The notes under the pieces are model-generated. The model had not been told where the DNA came from, did not search any database, and saw nothing but the letters and a program-made list of their open reading frames with translations. From positions 15,097,752-15,161,751 of the forward strand of contig OY821742.1 of NCBI GenBank assembly GCA_963682055.1: a DNA stretch of 64,000 bases, in the 5' to 3' direction. Source of the stretch: Primula veris. Taxonomy: Eukaryota > Streptophyta > Magnoliopsida > Ericales > Primulaceae. Shown in pieces: positions 35,174 to 47,879 of this stretch. Position numbers and translations under genes: made by a program. Each line of letters starts with the position of its first letter. Position 1 is the stretch's first letter.

Positions 35174-35791
35174 TTATTGAAGACAAAACTTGGTAGTAGA
35201 TTTAGATATTAATTTCTTCATTGAATTAAAATTCACATGACCTAATCTACCATGCCATAAATTAAATGAATAACAAGAATAAGCAAAAGAAGTTTTATTA
35301 GCCACTTGGGCAACATTCATGATTACATCATTCTTGTTACTGGCCTCGGCCTTAGTACTCCCACTAGCAGACTCGGCTTTAGGTGCCGGAGTTCCAACAT
35401 TTAATTTAAACATGTCGTTGGTCATATAGCCACGATCTACATACATTCCATTTAAGGTGATTACAATTTTAGCGGATTCAAATATAAGTTTAAACCCTTT
35501 GTTCACCATCACTGAGCCGGAGACCAGATTCTTACGAATTTCCGACACATGGAGCACGCCTATCAGTGTCAGCTCCTTTCCCGATGTCATCCTCAGCATC
35601 ACGATTCCTTTTCCTTCCACCATGGAAGTAGCCGAGTTTCCCATGAAGCAGCTCTCATTGTCCACGACCGTGTAGGTCTTGAACATACATTTGCTGACGC
35701 ATATGTGACTTGTGGTGCCGGTATCCAGCCACCACTCCTTTGGGTTTCTCCCCACAAGGTTCACTTCAGAGACCATAGCACTCAGGTGCAT
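35174..35791 (-). pseudogene. Copia protease and pre-integrase domain
   Basis: EWWLDTGTTSHIC holds an intact DTG protease active site. LWHGRLGHVNFNSM is the pre-integrase zinc-binding motif. The frame ends in a shift near 35178. One TGA lies just upstream at about 35810, between gag and this domain. Confidence 0.9.
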
Positions 35792-35819
35792 GTAGTCTTG
35801 TCCAGCATCATCTCATCCC

Positions 35820-35877
35820 TCGGCCACATTTGCCTGAGCAGGTGCCTTCTTCCTCCCTTTCCCTTAGAACTTCCTCT

Positions 35878-35910
<33 letters not shown>

Positions 35911-36965
35911 GTCGATGCGCATCTTACAATCCATGACATGATGGCCCGGTTTGTTGTACACAAAGCAGTCTCTCAGGAATTTCTTCTTGGGAGCAGCACC
36001 GACTCCGCTGTCAAAGCGTTTCCACTTAGATGCAGCGTCCTCAACCACATTGGCTTTAGCAACCGCGTTGCTTGCCCCGCCACCGCCTTTCCTTCCGGAT
36101 CGGCGGTTGCTTTGCTCAACATTGTGCCTCTCAATGAGTCCCTCCAGAGTTATAGCCTTTCGCTTATTTTTCAGGTAGTTCTGAAACTCTTTCCAAGAGG
36201 GTGGCAGTTTCTCAATCATTAATGTGGTTCATTTATTACTAACCCTTCGACATCAAGCCTATGGTATATGAGCTGGAGTTTCTCAGTCTGCTCGATAACA
36301 CTCTTTCCGTCAACCATCATGTACTCAAGAAAATCCATGACGACAAATTTCTTTGCACCAGCGTTATTTACTTTGTACTTCTTTTCGAGGGTTTCCCAAA
36401 GCTCCTTTGCAGAAGCCTTGGGCTCGAATACACTGAAAAGAGTGTCATCAAACGCACAAAGGATGTAGTTTCGGCATTTGTGGTCGCCATGTTTCCACAG
36501 TTCCACCGCCGAAACCGTCTACACGTCCGCATCGTCCTCGCTTAGGACGGGTGCAGAGTCCTTTAGAAATCGGGTCAGGTTAAGGGCAGTTAAATAAAAC
36601 AATATTTTTTGCTGCCAACGTTTGAATTTGTTGCCCCTAAACTTTTCCAGCTTCTCTAAATGAGAGGTTGGAAAAACGGGCATAGCCGAAGTAGCCGGAG
36701 CCTTTCCCTTGCCTTTAGCCGCAGCCACAGCCGCTACTTTGGCCGCAGCCTTTGCAGCAGCCTGAGCTGCGGCCACAGCCGCAACCGTAGCATCAGCCTC
36801 TACCACAGCGACGTTGTCCGCAGCCTTTGCAGCCGCAGTTTCGGCCTGAGCCCCCCCACTCGCAGCGCTCGCAGCGTTTTGGCTACTGCCAATAACAACT
36901 ACGCCCTGCACATTTCCCGTAGGAACGATGGGTGTTTGATCCTCATTAGTCATCTGAAATGACAA
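35820..36965 (-). pseudogene. Copia gag, broken
   Basis: Gag starts at 36965 with an Ala-rich N-terminus (many AAA and AKAA runs), then FRGNKFKRWQQKILFYL, ELWETLEKKY and LPPSWKEFQNYLK, the usual copia Gag core. A TAG interrupts near 36520 and a frameshift lies near 36220. The zinc knuckle reads C-FV-Y-NKPG-H-HVMD-C, so the second Cys is Tyr and metal binding should be lost. A run of 29 G (35880-35908), read as Pro codons, follows and shifts frame. Confidence 0.9.
35880..35908. repeat. 29-base G homopolymer
   Basis: The uninterrupted G run lies in the gag-protease junction of the copia element. Its true length may be uncertain, since long homopolymers are hard to sequence. Confidence 0.9.
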
Positions 36966-37300
36966 GACAAATAAATTTAGTTTCTCGTAAGAAAACTAAT
37001 ATTCTTAATTGCAAACACTAATTATAACTTAATTAGTTTGCTCAAAGAATGGCGCCCAAAAAAAAAATGAGATTCTAGCGTGAAAACCAAATCACTTTTG
37101 GTTTCACTAAGAACTCTTTTAATTTATAGAATTAAATGATTAAACTCAAATTGGACTTATTCTCTTTACAAACTTCAATTTCTAGTAAACTAGCAATGAC
37201 TTTGCAAGAATAAAATCCGAGACGTCAAGAAAACAAAATTAAAAAGAAAAGTCCTTTCTTTCCGAAATTAGTAAAACCAAATAACGATATTGTTTAAGAT
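36966..37300 (-). other. Copia leader between 5' LTR and gag
   Basis: The leader begins next to the LTR with ATCTTAAACAATATCG on the minus strand. No match to the usual TGGTATCAGAGC primer site is visible there. Confidence 0.7.
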
Positions 37301-38686
37301 TGTTGATTTTCACTATATCGAAAAGCAATAATGTAAATGACGAGGACTGAAACGGAAATAAACAATTTTATTTCACTTGAAAATGAATATTACTCTATTA
37401 CAAAATTCCTGACTCGTACAGATATTAAATTCTAATAAATAAATTCCAGACAGATTTAATATAAATTATTAAACTGCTGGACTGAATTGTGATTGTACGA
37501 AACTGTCTAACAGAATAGTATAAAAACTATACTGCTAAACTGTTTGTTAATTAAAAGAAACTGCCATACGGAATAATATGATTACTAAACTTCTGGACCG
37601 TTTCTGTAAATAAAAGAAATTACATAACTGAAATGTAAATTATAGAATATAAATTACAGAATAGAAAAGACTGGAAATTAAATACTCAAAAGTAAACAGT
37701 ACTGAAAATGTAAATTACAGAATGTAAACAGTACTGAAATGAAATAAACAGAATGTAAACAGTACTGAAATAAAATAAATAGTAAGTACTGAAATGAAAA
37801 AGAAGAGCGAACTGCAAGCAGTTTCCCTTAAACAATATTTTCCGAACCACCTTAGTGTTTCTGGTTCTCGGGACTTTGTTTCCAAGGTACAATTTCTGTC
37901 ACTGAGTGGCTCACGTGGAAACAGCACCGAACCACAGGTCGAGTGTTGGTGGTGCGGTTCTCTCTCTAATATGATGATGTATGTTGTGTGTGTGTGATTG
38001 ATTGTTGTGTCTGAATGAGAGGGGGAATGCTGCCTTTTATAGGTTTTTCAGAAACCGCAACCATAATGGTCCATTTAATTCTCTGAGTTACACCCATAGA
38101 ATCCGCCCGTTCAATTTTTGAAACTGCACTTAATCTGCAATTTATTCTCATTGAATGCTGGCATTTCAATTTGCTGGAAACTCTAGAGACTTTTTTTGTA
38201 TTTTATACAAAACTCTTTTTTCAGATTTGACCCGAGACCCGAGACATTCCACAAATACTAAATCCCAAATTCTAAGCCCGCGCCCGAGGCCCGAGCGAGC
38301 GCGCGCGTGTGTAGTACACACTCATACCCTTATGTGTATGTGGACATAATAGTTTAACAATTACATGGGTTGGACTTGTATATATATTGGAAAATTAACT
38401 CTTAATTCTCCAATATGTGATAACCCTCAATGGTTTTCCTTTTATTCATTCAATTTTCCAGCATTAAGGTTTTCCCTTCTTTCAAAAACCTAACTTTGAA
38501 GCCGATTAATATTCACACCCATTCTCCAAATAGGTCATGCGATATACCGTTACGAAGCTCGTCACACGAGCTACTCAAATGCTTTGAGTACGGCATTAAC
38601 AACTTAGAGTTGTCATATGTAATATTGACTCGAAGTTGGTCATGTGACCATTCGGAACACCCATGTTTAAAACATATTTTCCAACA
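37301..38686 (-). repeat. 5' LTR of the copia element
   Basis: This 1386 bp LTR has a TATA box (CTATAAAAGGCAGC, about 38031-38042, minus). About 190 bp near 37690-37880 is absent from the other LTR and contains three spaced copies of GTAAACAGTACTGAAA. Confidence 0.95.
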
Positions 38687-38691
38687 GTTAT

Positions 38692-38932
38692 AACTTATAA
38701 ACTTGTCATTTTATACTTATTAGATTTATGCATATCACACCGACACACCCTATTTGTTTCATCACCTCCATTTTAGAGTTAAATAGAACCAAGTTGGCCT
38801 ACCTCTATCCCTAACCTAGACCCTAAGGCTTAGTCTAATAATTCTTTAGGTACTACCCAATATTGAGGTTCTGGCCCGAGTTATTACAATGGATACCCCA
38901 ATCAGATTACACGGCCTAGTGTTGTTAGAGAA
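38692..38932. other. Intergenic
   Basis: Nothing recognisable. Confidence 0.5.
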
Positions 38933-39381
38933 TGTTGGAAAACTCTTCTAATCTGGTACGAACTATATCATGGAAGTAAACCGGCATTATAACGGTAATA
39001 ATATACTAACAATAAATAATTATAATACTATAAATTAAATATATACACATGCAATATCTACAATTTATACAAACTAATCATAAACATGCTAGTCTTAGAA
39101 AAACTCTTCTCTCTCCCTCTCTAACCCTAAAGTCCAAAACCCAAAATCTAAAACCTAAAATCGCCGCTGCCTCGGACGGGATGAGCTGCCACCGTTCTTT
39201 CTGCCTCCAGGCTGCTGTCTCTTCCCTCATCCCTTTTTATCTATCTCCTCATCCCCATCTTTCTTTGTCTTCTATCCACACCCTCTGCACCTCAAGTCTC
39301 CTCTCTATTTACCGTGAAAAAGCATATCCACTTCGTTGGAGAGAGAATCTAACCTCTGACCTTTAGTAACAAGTTCTCACA
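38933..39381 (-). mobile_element. Possible old LTR or promoter block
   Basis: On the minus strand the block starts TGTGAGAACTTG, has a TATA-like GATAAAAAGGG and a GC-richer leader, and ends GAGTTTTCCAACA. TG...CA ends and an LTR-like end suggest a solo copia LTR, but no matching flanking duplication is seen. Confidence 0.3.
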
Positions 39382-39386
39382 ATTAC

Positions 39387-39779
39387 GGTTCATATAGAAG
39401 TGAAAAAATCGGTACAGAAAAATATAAAAAAATATAAAAAAATACGGCAAATCCTATTTTGCTTAAGTCCGTCTATATCTTTTTTGATTAAATTGGTTTT
39501 TTTGTTGTGCTTTTATGTCCTAATATTTAATAGAAACATTTATATCGGGTTAATTAGTGTGTTGGCACCTCGATGGAACCTATTGTGAGTTTTACTGATT
39601 GGATATTTAAGACACTATTTTCCCTCTTCAATTCAAGATTGCTAGTCATTTAATCGATGAGAGGTCTCTTTCAGAAAAAAAAGGTTTCGTCAAAAAATGA
39701 CGATATCAGCATATGCTGCCACAGTACGTAGAAAAGTTGGGTAAGGAAATAAAATAATATTCAATCTATCTACACACAC

Positions 39780-39840
<61 letters not shown>

Positions 39841-41690
39841 GGTATTGCATTACATAAAATAAATAGGGGTTAGAACGTGTGTACCTTCACAGTCGTTGTA
39901 ACAATCGATGAATAATCAAATCCAAATGTTGAATAGTTGATGAAGAGCCAAATTTGAGTCTGACTGCTAAACAATCATTCCTTCAGATCTAATACTTTCT
40001 CTACCGTCTTACTTTTAGATCTATGGACGTCGATCTCCAAGGATAAAACTACCATCCAATGTAGGAATAGTGGAAACCCACTTCCTTACAAACAAAACTT
40101 TTTGACTACATACCGATACCGTAACAAACTAGTTTGGTTTCAGAATTTTTATACCATTACTGAAACAAAAAATTCGGTATATCATACTATTCGGTTGGTT
40201 CGGTTCGGTTTCGTTTTTATACAAAATTTTAGAGTTTACAAGTGGTGATAGAAAAATGATGTATATGAAGGAAAAAACATAGTATAAAGTTTTAAAAGTA
40301 ATAGATTAAAAATATATATTTATTTATATTATTGTTACATTTATTGCTTCAGTACAAAAATATGTAATCTTACCATCAGACGCTTTGTTGCTAAACTTAT
40401 GGTAAAACAAATGTTGCTGAATTTAGCAACATTTTAGCAACAATTTTTGTTGCTAAATATGATGGTAAAATTCGCGATATTCAGTTTAGTATAAGTTCAT
40501 AAAAATGATTTGTGATAGTAAAGTGATATTTCTTGTACTACCTTTGTGATTATATTTTTTCCCGTATTTCTCATCACAAGTTGGCAACTCTACGTAAAAT
40601 ATGATGATACATTACGTTAAGTGTAAAAAGAAAACAATCGTCGTTGCCTCCCCAGATCATCTCCAAAAAATCACATTTACACATTTTAAATATTACATAT
40701 ACTTCTTTTTTTTCTTTGTCCACTGAACTCCAATAATTAAGGTCACCGACAGTAGGTCTTGGGCGACTGGTTCCATGCAATTGCCACTTACCATAGTCCG
40801 ACCAAAAATGAAAAGCGATAATAGGCGCTGAGTTGATTTCTTTACTTGCAGTTTACAATATGGTTCAGGCCCAACGTGTTTATAAATTTCCACTATACTT
40901 ATTATTTAGTGGGTTGTAACTAATTGGCAGCCTTTGGATCAATAAATTATAAACAATCAAGGGTGCAATTAAACGATCGATGAGATTTAATCATTAGTTA
41001 AATCAAGATATATAGAATGTACAAAGATCTGATGGTTGTACATGTTTAGTTTTGTTATGTCATGTTACGGTGAATGCTTTACTTGGGGCCCATAACGTTA
41101 TTAGTGATTTTTCATATTACTGCATTAAGTCCTTTAATGCTATATAGTTGCAAAAAGCAAAGGACGTATACATTATTTAACTGATTTGGAGTTCGTTTCT
41201 CTACCACAGTATTAATGAGAAACCGCCCCCTCTTTCTTGCATTTACAAGCATGGTGGCAGTCTAACAGAGGAGCTAGATGAGAGACATGGATAAGTGGAA
41301 TTAGTACAACATAATTCGTATTTCAAAAATTCCATTACTTTTAAGGGACATACATACGGTATGAAAAAATTTCATAACATTAACAGAGCTAACATTTGAT
41401 ATATACTACAGTTACGGCATGGGTAATATACATTATATTACCAACACCAAAAAAGTAGTGATATCTTTTGATGAATTGATTTTTATTAATGAAAAAACAG
41501 GTATTTGTAAAACTTCGATGATATGGTTTAATGTGTTTTTACAAAATTAAAATTGAAAAAGTGGAAAAAACCTTTGGATTTGTTTATTAATTGGAAATGC
41601 TATACAGACTTCAAAAGCAAGTGTATTTCCTATTATTAATGTTTTTTTTTTGTGTTATTCTATTTTTTGTTTTAACTTTTAAACACACGA
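39387..41690. other. Intergenic AT-rich DNA
   Basis: No gene. It contains an (AT)n microsatellite at 39783-39832, a GGTTCGGTTCGGTTT patch near 40197 and a GTTGCTAAAT/ATTTAGCAAC foldback near 40385-40470. At 41160-41330 a fragment matches segment C near 44930. Confidence 0.5.
39783..39832. repeat. (AT)n microsatellite
   Basis: About 25 uninterrupted AT repeats. Confidence 0.95.
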
Positions 41691-41705
41691 TAGATATGTC
41701 TGTAT

Positions 41706-42286
41706 TGGGGGTGTTAAAAAAAAAATCGTAAATCGGTGAACCCAGACCGATCCGTTGGTTTGGTTTGGTTTGGTCCGGGTTTTCAACCTTATATGGTCTG
41801 GGCTTGGTTTATGAAAATTCAAAACCGTTCTTAATGGTCTGAACTAGGGTTAACTAATCAAAATCCGGATCGGACCGCGAAAACCGTTAAACCCACTAAA
41901 ACCACTTAAGTATAAATATTAAATAACTAAGTATATAATATATTAAGTATAGTTAATATAGATTTATCTCATCCATTTGTTTTTTTAATTGCAACTATAA
42001 CATTTCTGGACTTTTATTGATTTTGTGTTGACTTTTTCATTTTCGGATATAATTTATTATATTGTGTTTATTGTGATACCGCGACAACCTGAAACCCAAT
42101 CTGAAATCGAACCGCACCGTTGAACCCGAAACCCAATCCGAAACTGAACCAGACCATTGGTCCGGTCCGGTTTGGGCTATAAAGTTACATTGGTCCGGTC
42201 CGAGTTATATTTTCCTACCTCGTTTTAATATGGACCGGGCTTGGCTTTGGCCAAAATCGTTTCAACCTGGACCGTGAACACCCCTA
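41706..42286. mobile_element. Non-autonomous hAT element, 581 bp
   Basis: The ends are TGGGGGTGTTAAA and, reversed, TAGGGGTGTTCACGG. GTCTGTAT flanks both sides (41698-41705, 42287-42294), a perfect 8 bp duplication. The interior has repeated GGTCCGG/GGTTTGG motifs common in plant elements of this type. No transposase. Confidence 0.85.
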
Positions 42287-42294
42287 GTCTGTAT

Positions 42295-43020
42295 AAATAA
42301 AATAAAATATTTTTATTTTCGTATTACTCTGAATCTAACTTTAAAGACGAAAGGTATTTTCGCAAATAATGGAGTCATTAATAATCATTTGAGCGGAATG
42401 AGCCCACCACCGGTGAGAGAGAAAGAAGACGGGAAAAGTATAGGCAAAAGACATAGTCCGAGTTGTAAAATAATATATGTAATATTTTATATGTAATTGA
42501 TTAGTTGATTGATGCAAGAATACTTTGTCGTAGTTTATTTTTTAAAGTGTGGTGGTTTGTTTATAATTGTTTTATTTCTGGAAATTGTATACCCATTTCT
42601 CATTGTAATCAAAGATTCAGTTTTATTGTTCATAAGATGTTTGTGAAAATGCTTCAATGATTCTTTAGTTCCCGCTGGGTTGTTTTAATCTTTAATGTTT
42701 TTTAAAAAAGTTAATCTCAACCATTTGTTTTGTTTAATTTCTATTGATCCTATGGTTCTAAGTGGTGGTGTCTCATATACGGCATTTTAAGTTAGATTTA
42801 TAACTATTGCAACAATATCATTTTAAGTTAGATTTATAACTATTGCAACAATATCATTATTAATTAGTGAAATGTAACTTTTTCTTTTGAACAAAAAATC
42901 CATCCTATTTACCTTAAGAGCCATGGTTATATTCGAACAAATTGTGTTATGTTCATTATACCACTAATTATTTAGGATTCAAATCCGACATTGTATTGTT
43001 TCATTTTATTTTATTGTAAG
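42295..43020. other. Intergenic
   Basis: No gene. A 53 bp stretch with TTTTAAGTTAGATTTATAAC and TATTGCAACAATATC is duplicated at about 42785-42860. Confidence 0.5.
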
Positions 43021-43041
43021 ATACTCCGTGTTAAGTTATTA

Positions 43042-43278
43042 CACACTCCGTTCACATTTAAATGTCCATTACAAAAATACGTGCAATTTTAATCGACTTA
43101 TAACTTGTATCAAAATTGCCGAAATGATTTTTTTTTTTAAATCTAATCATAAAATTTAACATTTCAATTATATGATCAACTTTTGAAAATTTTCATTCCG
43201 ACCATTTTGATAAAAGTTCTTGGCCGGTCAAAATTGCACGTAATTTTGTAGTTAATAATTAAATAGTAACGGAGCGTG
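43042..43278. mobile_element. Stowaway-type MITE (Tc1/mariner)
   Basis: The ends are CACACTCCGTTCAC and, reversed, CACGCTCCGTTACT. TA flanks each end (43040-43041, 43279-43280). Length 237 bp, AT-rich, no frame. Confidence 0.7.
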
Positions 43279-43280
43279 TA

Positions 43281-44100
43281 ACAAATTATATTTTTTAAAA
43301 GTTTTTAATAAGTCACGTTTGACTTCTATACCAAACACTATAGAAAACTTAAGAAAATTAAAAGTACTTTTTATCCAAACATAACTTTTCCTATAAAGTG
43401 TTTTTCTATAAATCACTTTTACAACATCACTTCAACAAAATCCACGTTTACAAAAACACTTTATTTCCAAACACCCCCCTAGATAATGTCATAAAAATGA
43501 CTTATTCTATGAGGATGTCTTAAACATTTTCACAATTAAAAATTCCATCACTGAAGAGCCGGAGACGGTATAATATAATGCGATCTGAGAAGCTATAAAG
43601 TTTTTCTTAACTGCCATTAAATCGGGCCGATCCGTCTGAGCATGTTTAGCTTATATTAAAACGTGCATGCTTAATCAGGCACGGGGCACATGGATCACCT
43701 TTATAGTCGGGTTTCTGGGGATACAAGTGTTGGAAATTTTGGGTTTGTCAGGGAATTTACCGAATTGGAAGGGAAAACACTGGACATGTGCCAAATAAGA
43801 ATGTAGACTCGCAGTAAGTATTTACTTAAAATTACCCTTCAAAAAAATTCATATAAATAAGAGGAGTTCTTGCCAAAAAAGAGATAATTTGATCTGAACT
43901 TCATGACGACAGTGACACTTACGCAGCAACCAAAAAGCCGAGCTTATACTAAGTGGATAATCTGCCAATTTGAGCCTAAGAAAAGCCGAGCTTATGCACT
44001 TGTAGCTTTTCAAAATAGCTTTTCAAACAGAGTTAAAAAAAAAAAGTGTAATTACTAAACTAAGGTGTAAACAAACGTCTGGAAAGAAAACCTTATTTAA
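43281..44100. other. Intergenic
   Basis: No gene is seen. A stretch with CCAAACA repeats (43330-43480) resembles a MITE interior but ends could not be set. Confidence 0.4.
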
Positions 44101-46260
44101 GATACACCGCTGCAATTCAAATATACCTCGTTAAAAAGCCGTTGCTGATCAATTTGATGACTCTATACAAACTTTTAAGTTAATGGATCCTCCGTCCACT
44201 TCCCGGTTCACCAACTTAATGTGCCCACCCACCACCATCTCTGTTTCTCCCACATGCATGTCTGTCACCTTCTCGTTGCCACTTTTTGGACCATCACCGA
44301 AGTTATATATAGCAAACAAATACAATTCTTCACATAGTAAAAGGTCTACAACAAGATAAGTAATTAAAAAACAACCAAAAATCAAATCATTTGCAAGAAG
44401 GAAAAAACCCCCACAAAAACACATCTAAAACCTTAAATTTTAAAAAACCTCTCATCTAAAACCTTAAATTTACTGAATTTGACCCAAATAACATCTCATT
44501 TTTAAGCTGGATAAATAAAGCCTCTTCGTGAATCTTAAAATTCAATTTATTTGCTTAAAAGCTGCATCCAACCAAGCCAATTTGGTGCTAATAGCACAGT
44601 AGAGAAATCTCACAAGTATAGATGTTTTTTGGAGCCAAGACAGAGAAAAATAACTCAATACTCAGCCCAGTCCAAACTTAATATTTTTTCACACTGAAAC
44701 CTTGAACAGCATAGAGGTTAACTGGTCATTTAACATGAATCCCCTTCATCGCCAGCCGTTCATCAAAATTAATATATAATTCCATTTAAGGTCAAAATGA
44801 GATTCTTACTCACATCTCCCACAAACACCAATGCCTCAAGACATGAAGCAACCTATTAGGCAGTCCAATCAATGATGATTTCAAGTAAAGTGGGGTTAAG
44901 GACGAGATCAAGAAAAAGGACAAAATGAGTGACAAAGGAGTTAGATGAGAGAGAGATAACTGGAATTAGTACAACAGAGTTTCTCGTTGCCACGCCATTA
45001 TATATGCTTGCCACTTCTTTACCAAGATCCAGTAAACGTCAGATAAAGATAAGTAAATTTTTCATCTAATTTTCTGACAAAATTCGAACACAAAATTCGA
45101 GCCACTGCCGGGAATTCTACATGTTGATAACAAGAGAGTATGCGGATCTCAAGAGAGTCATCTCGGATTAGAAACTAAGTGGTGACGACAAATAAAAAAG
45201 AAACAGTTTTCACCATGTGTTTTGCTAAAATTTTCAGTTTCAACACTTTGTCTCCCATATATTAACAAAAAGCCAATCCATGAATACACCTTGTCGACCA
45301 ATATTATATTTTGGAACATCAAGTGCCAAGTACATGATTAATTTAACTGTGTATATAAAGTCAGTGAGTGATAAGGAAAATTGGCTAAAATGCAATAGTT
45401 TATTCTAATAACACGGAGATGAAGTCCCAAAGTTTGAAACAAATTTCTATCCCGCAGTGATTGTTTCAACTGAAACTCAAAACATCCCATGAGGTCTAAA
45501 AAATGTGACATATCAAGTCACTGAATTGAAAGGGTGAAAACAATAAGATCTTAAAGCAAGGGACCATCACTGACGAAATAGCAAACAAATCCATGTCTTC
45601 ACATGGTAAAAGGTCTAACGCAAGATCATTAAAAGACAACCAAAAATCAAATCATATGTAAGAAGGGAAAAAAATCACAAAAACCGCATAGAGAAATAGC
45701 CTCTCATCTTAAAACCTAAAATTTAATGAATTTGGCCCAAATAATCTATCATCTTTAAGCTGGATAAATACAGCCTCTTGACCCTCTTCCTGAATCTTAA
45801 AAATTCAACTTATTTGCTTAAAAGTTGTATCCAAATAAGGCAATTTGGTAATACGCCAGTAGAGAAACCTCATAAAGATAGATGTTTTTTTGAGCTAAGT
45901 CAAAGAAAAATAACTCAATACTCGGCCCAGTCCAAACTTGTTAATTTTTCACACTGAAACCTTGAACAGCACAGTGGTTAACTGGTCATTTAACATGACA
46001 CCCCTTCATAAATACATATATACATATTATTCATAGATTTAATATACATAATGCTAAGTTAGTCAGAGAAAGTAAGTGTGGAAGGCACCAAAGGAACCCA
46101 GAAAAACCAATCAACCAAAGTGTCACTATTCAGTGGTAGAAGGCATTCATTACATGAGCACGTGTATATATTAAATGACATGCCGTACCAATAGCACGAA
46201 TACGTACACGAAATACAAAATAAAATTGGTGTTTTTAGCTACAATATCCAACCAGGAAAG
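44100..46260. repeat. Segment C, diverged partial module copy
   Basis: The blocks 44310-44750 and 45560-46010 are tandem copies of each other (shared CCTTGAACAGCA..., GGTTAACTGGTCATTTAACA). The part 44930-45540 is a diverged version of 12960-13450. No exon with splice sites stands out. Confidence 0.65.
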
Positions 46261-46548
46261 AATATATCAAACTAATCTTGCTAACAGCAAATACAATTCT
46301 GTGCTTACATTCAGTATCATGTTTACGTTTATGAACTGCAGGAAATTGTAACCAAGTGACAGCAAGTAAAACCATAAGAAACTTTCCCTGTTTTATATCC
46401 ATATTTTTAAAGAAACTTTGAAAAAGTTATTAGTAATACGTTCCTGACTAAGAAAACTTTTATAATGCTCTATACTTTAAAATGATTTTGAGCAAAATCC
46501 AAAATGTTGAAGAATAAAATGGAAGTCATATCACTTTTTCTGGACTAA

Positions 46549-46621
46549 AGCCCCTTATCGGAATTGAACCGATGACGTACGCTTTATAAAAGACCTTACT
46601 CTATCACTGAGTTAAAAAGGC
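46549..46621 (-). pseudogene. trnT-GGU: Plastid-type trnT-GGU pseudogene
   Basis: On the minus strand the acceptor, D-arm (TTTTTAACTCAGTGATAGAG) and T-arm (TCATCGGTTCAATTCCGATA) with AAGGGGCTT match plastid tRNA-Thr(GGU). The anticodon arm is scrambled (AAGGTCTTTTATAAAGCG), so no Thr anticodon remains in a proper loop, and one acceptor position is changed. It is most likely an old plastid DNA transfer to the nucleus. Segment A lacks the surrounding 720 bp. Confidence 0.75.
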
Positions 46622-47879
46622 CTTCAAGTTTTTATTCCCAGAAGACACCAAAAGGTCTTTTCCTTAATTTATATTTTCTGGCTCGTTCGTGATCGTGCTA
46701 GTAAAACAAACATATAAACAAAGAAGATTTGCTGGGCCTTCTCTTCCAACAAAGATTACTACTATTAAAGGATAAAAAGGGGTACATGCTAATGGCTTTC
46801 TAAGACCTACTGATCCATATTATATTAAGATGATATATTATGTAAGATAAGAGGGAAAGAGAAATGCATTCTAACCTTGAAGGATCCTGATGAAGAATAT
46901 ACTCTTGCCACAAATTACAAATAAAACACTATAATGTATAAACAAGGAGATAGATCATAGATAGTATGGCAATGTCATATTTTTCATTAACTGCACACCA
47001 TCCGAGATCACCAAGTAATGTCAAAGTCAACCACCATTTCTACACATGATTCTTAATACTCACTGAAGATCAAGTCCCTGAAGTCTAAGCTTTATTCTGA
47101 CCGCAATTGTAAGAAGTATGGACACAAATTTTTAGATCCATTATGCATGTACTAATTTCAAATAAAGTATATAAATTTAAATAGAAGAATGTTCATTACC
47201 TTGTTCGCTTTCAATATTTCCAGTTCAATTCAATACAATCTGAGTAAGTTGCACTTGCAATCAAGGCCATATTCAAATGTTTTGACTCTGTTGGTTAAAC
47301 AAGATTAAGTCAACAAAACAACAAACTGAAGAAAAATTCCACTTGATCTCACACTAAATACATAAAAATAACTTTTCCATAACTATACAGAAAAAGTGCT
47401 GACGTGTTGCAGCTAGAGATTTGAGAGTTTTGATAATCCAACACCCACTAATCGAATTCAACGTTATTTTAAAGGGAAATGTTATTCTAACTGAACTGGC
47501 CTCTCATTTTTTTCAGGTATTGCTTGTTTAAGGTCACTCAGTTTTCCAAAGAATACAACACTGATTTAGAGCAAGGTGTTCCTAAAACCCCGACTCAAAC
47601 AAACTCAGTATGCTCAAAGGCGGTCCTTCAGGAGGCAATTAGGCCTAGGTGGGGAAAAGTGCATAAAAAAGTTGGCTTAGACCTCACCTAGCCCCTTTTG
47701 AAACCTAGCTCAAATTAAAAGATAAATAATGTTATAAGAGTATACCGTCCTAAAGTATAACCTGTGTACTTAGGCCTGAAGGCACCCACCCTAGTCCTGC
47801 CTTGAAAACTATGTAAAACAATTATGTTGTGATTATCTCTAATACAAAGAAAAACGGGTAACACAAAAAAGAAGCAACA

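Larger units (their letters stand above)
30881..38686 (-). mobile_element. Complete but inactive Ty1/copia retrotransposon
   Basis: The element is 7806 bp and read on the minus strand. LTRs lie at 30881-32116 and 37301-38686, both starting TGTTGATTTT and ending TTTTCCAACA on the plus strand. GTTAT at 30876-30880 and 38687-38691 is a perfect 5 bp target duplication. The order gag, protease, integrase, reverse transcriptase, RNase H is that of Ty1/copia. Several nonsense and frameshift mutations exclude autonomous activity. Confidence 0.97.

Noticed and set aside
34169..36962. Plus-strand frames of 66-130 codons
   Set aside because: They are antisense shadows of the copia gag-pol frames.
39049..39366. 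105-codon plus-strand frame
   Set aside because: It overlaps a block whose TATA and leader read on the minus strand; composition is CT-rich leader, not protein-like.
43330..43480. Further MITE with CCAAACA repeats
   Set aside because: No terminal inverted repeats or target duplication could be fixed.
46549..46621. Functional tRNA-Thr gene
   Set aside because: The anticodon arm is altered in length and sequence and no GGU anticodon is in place.
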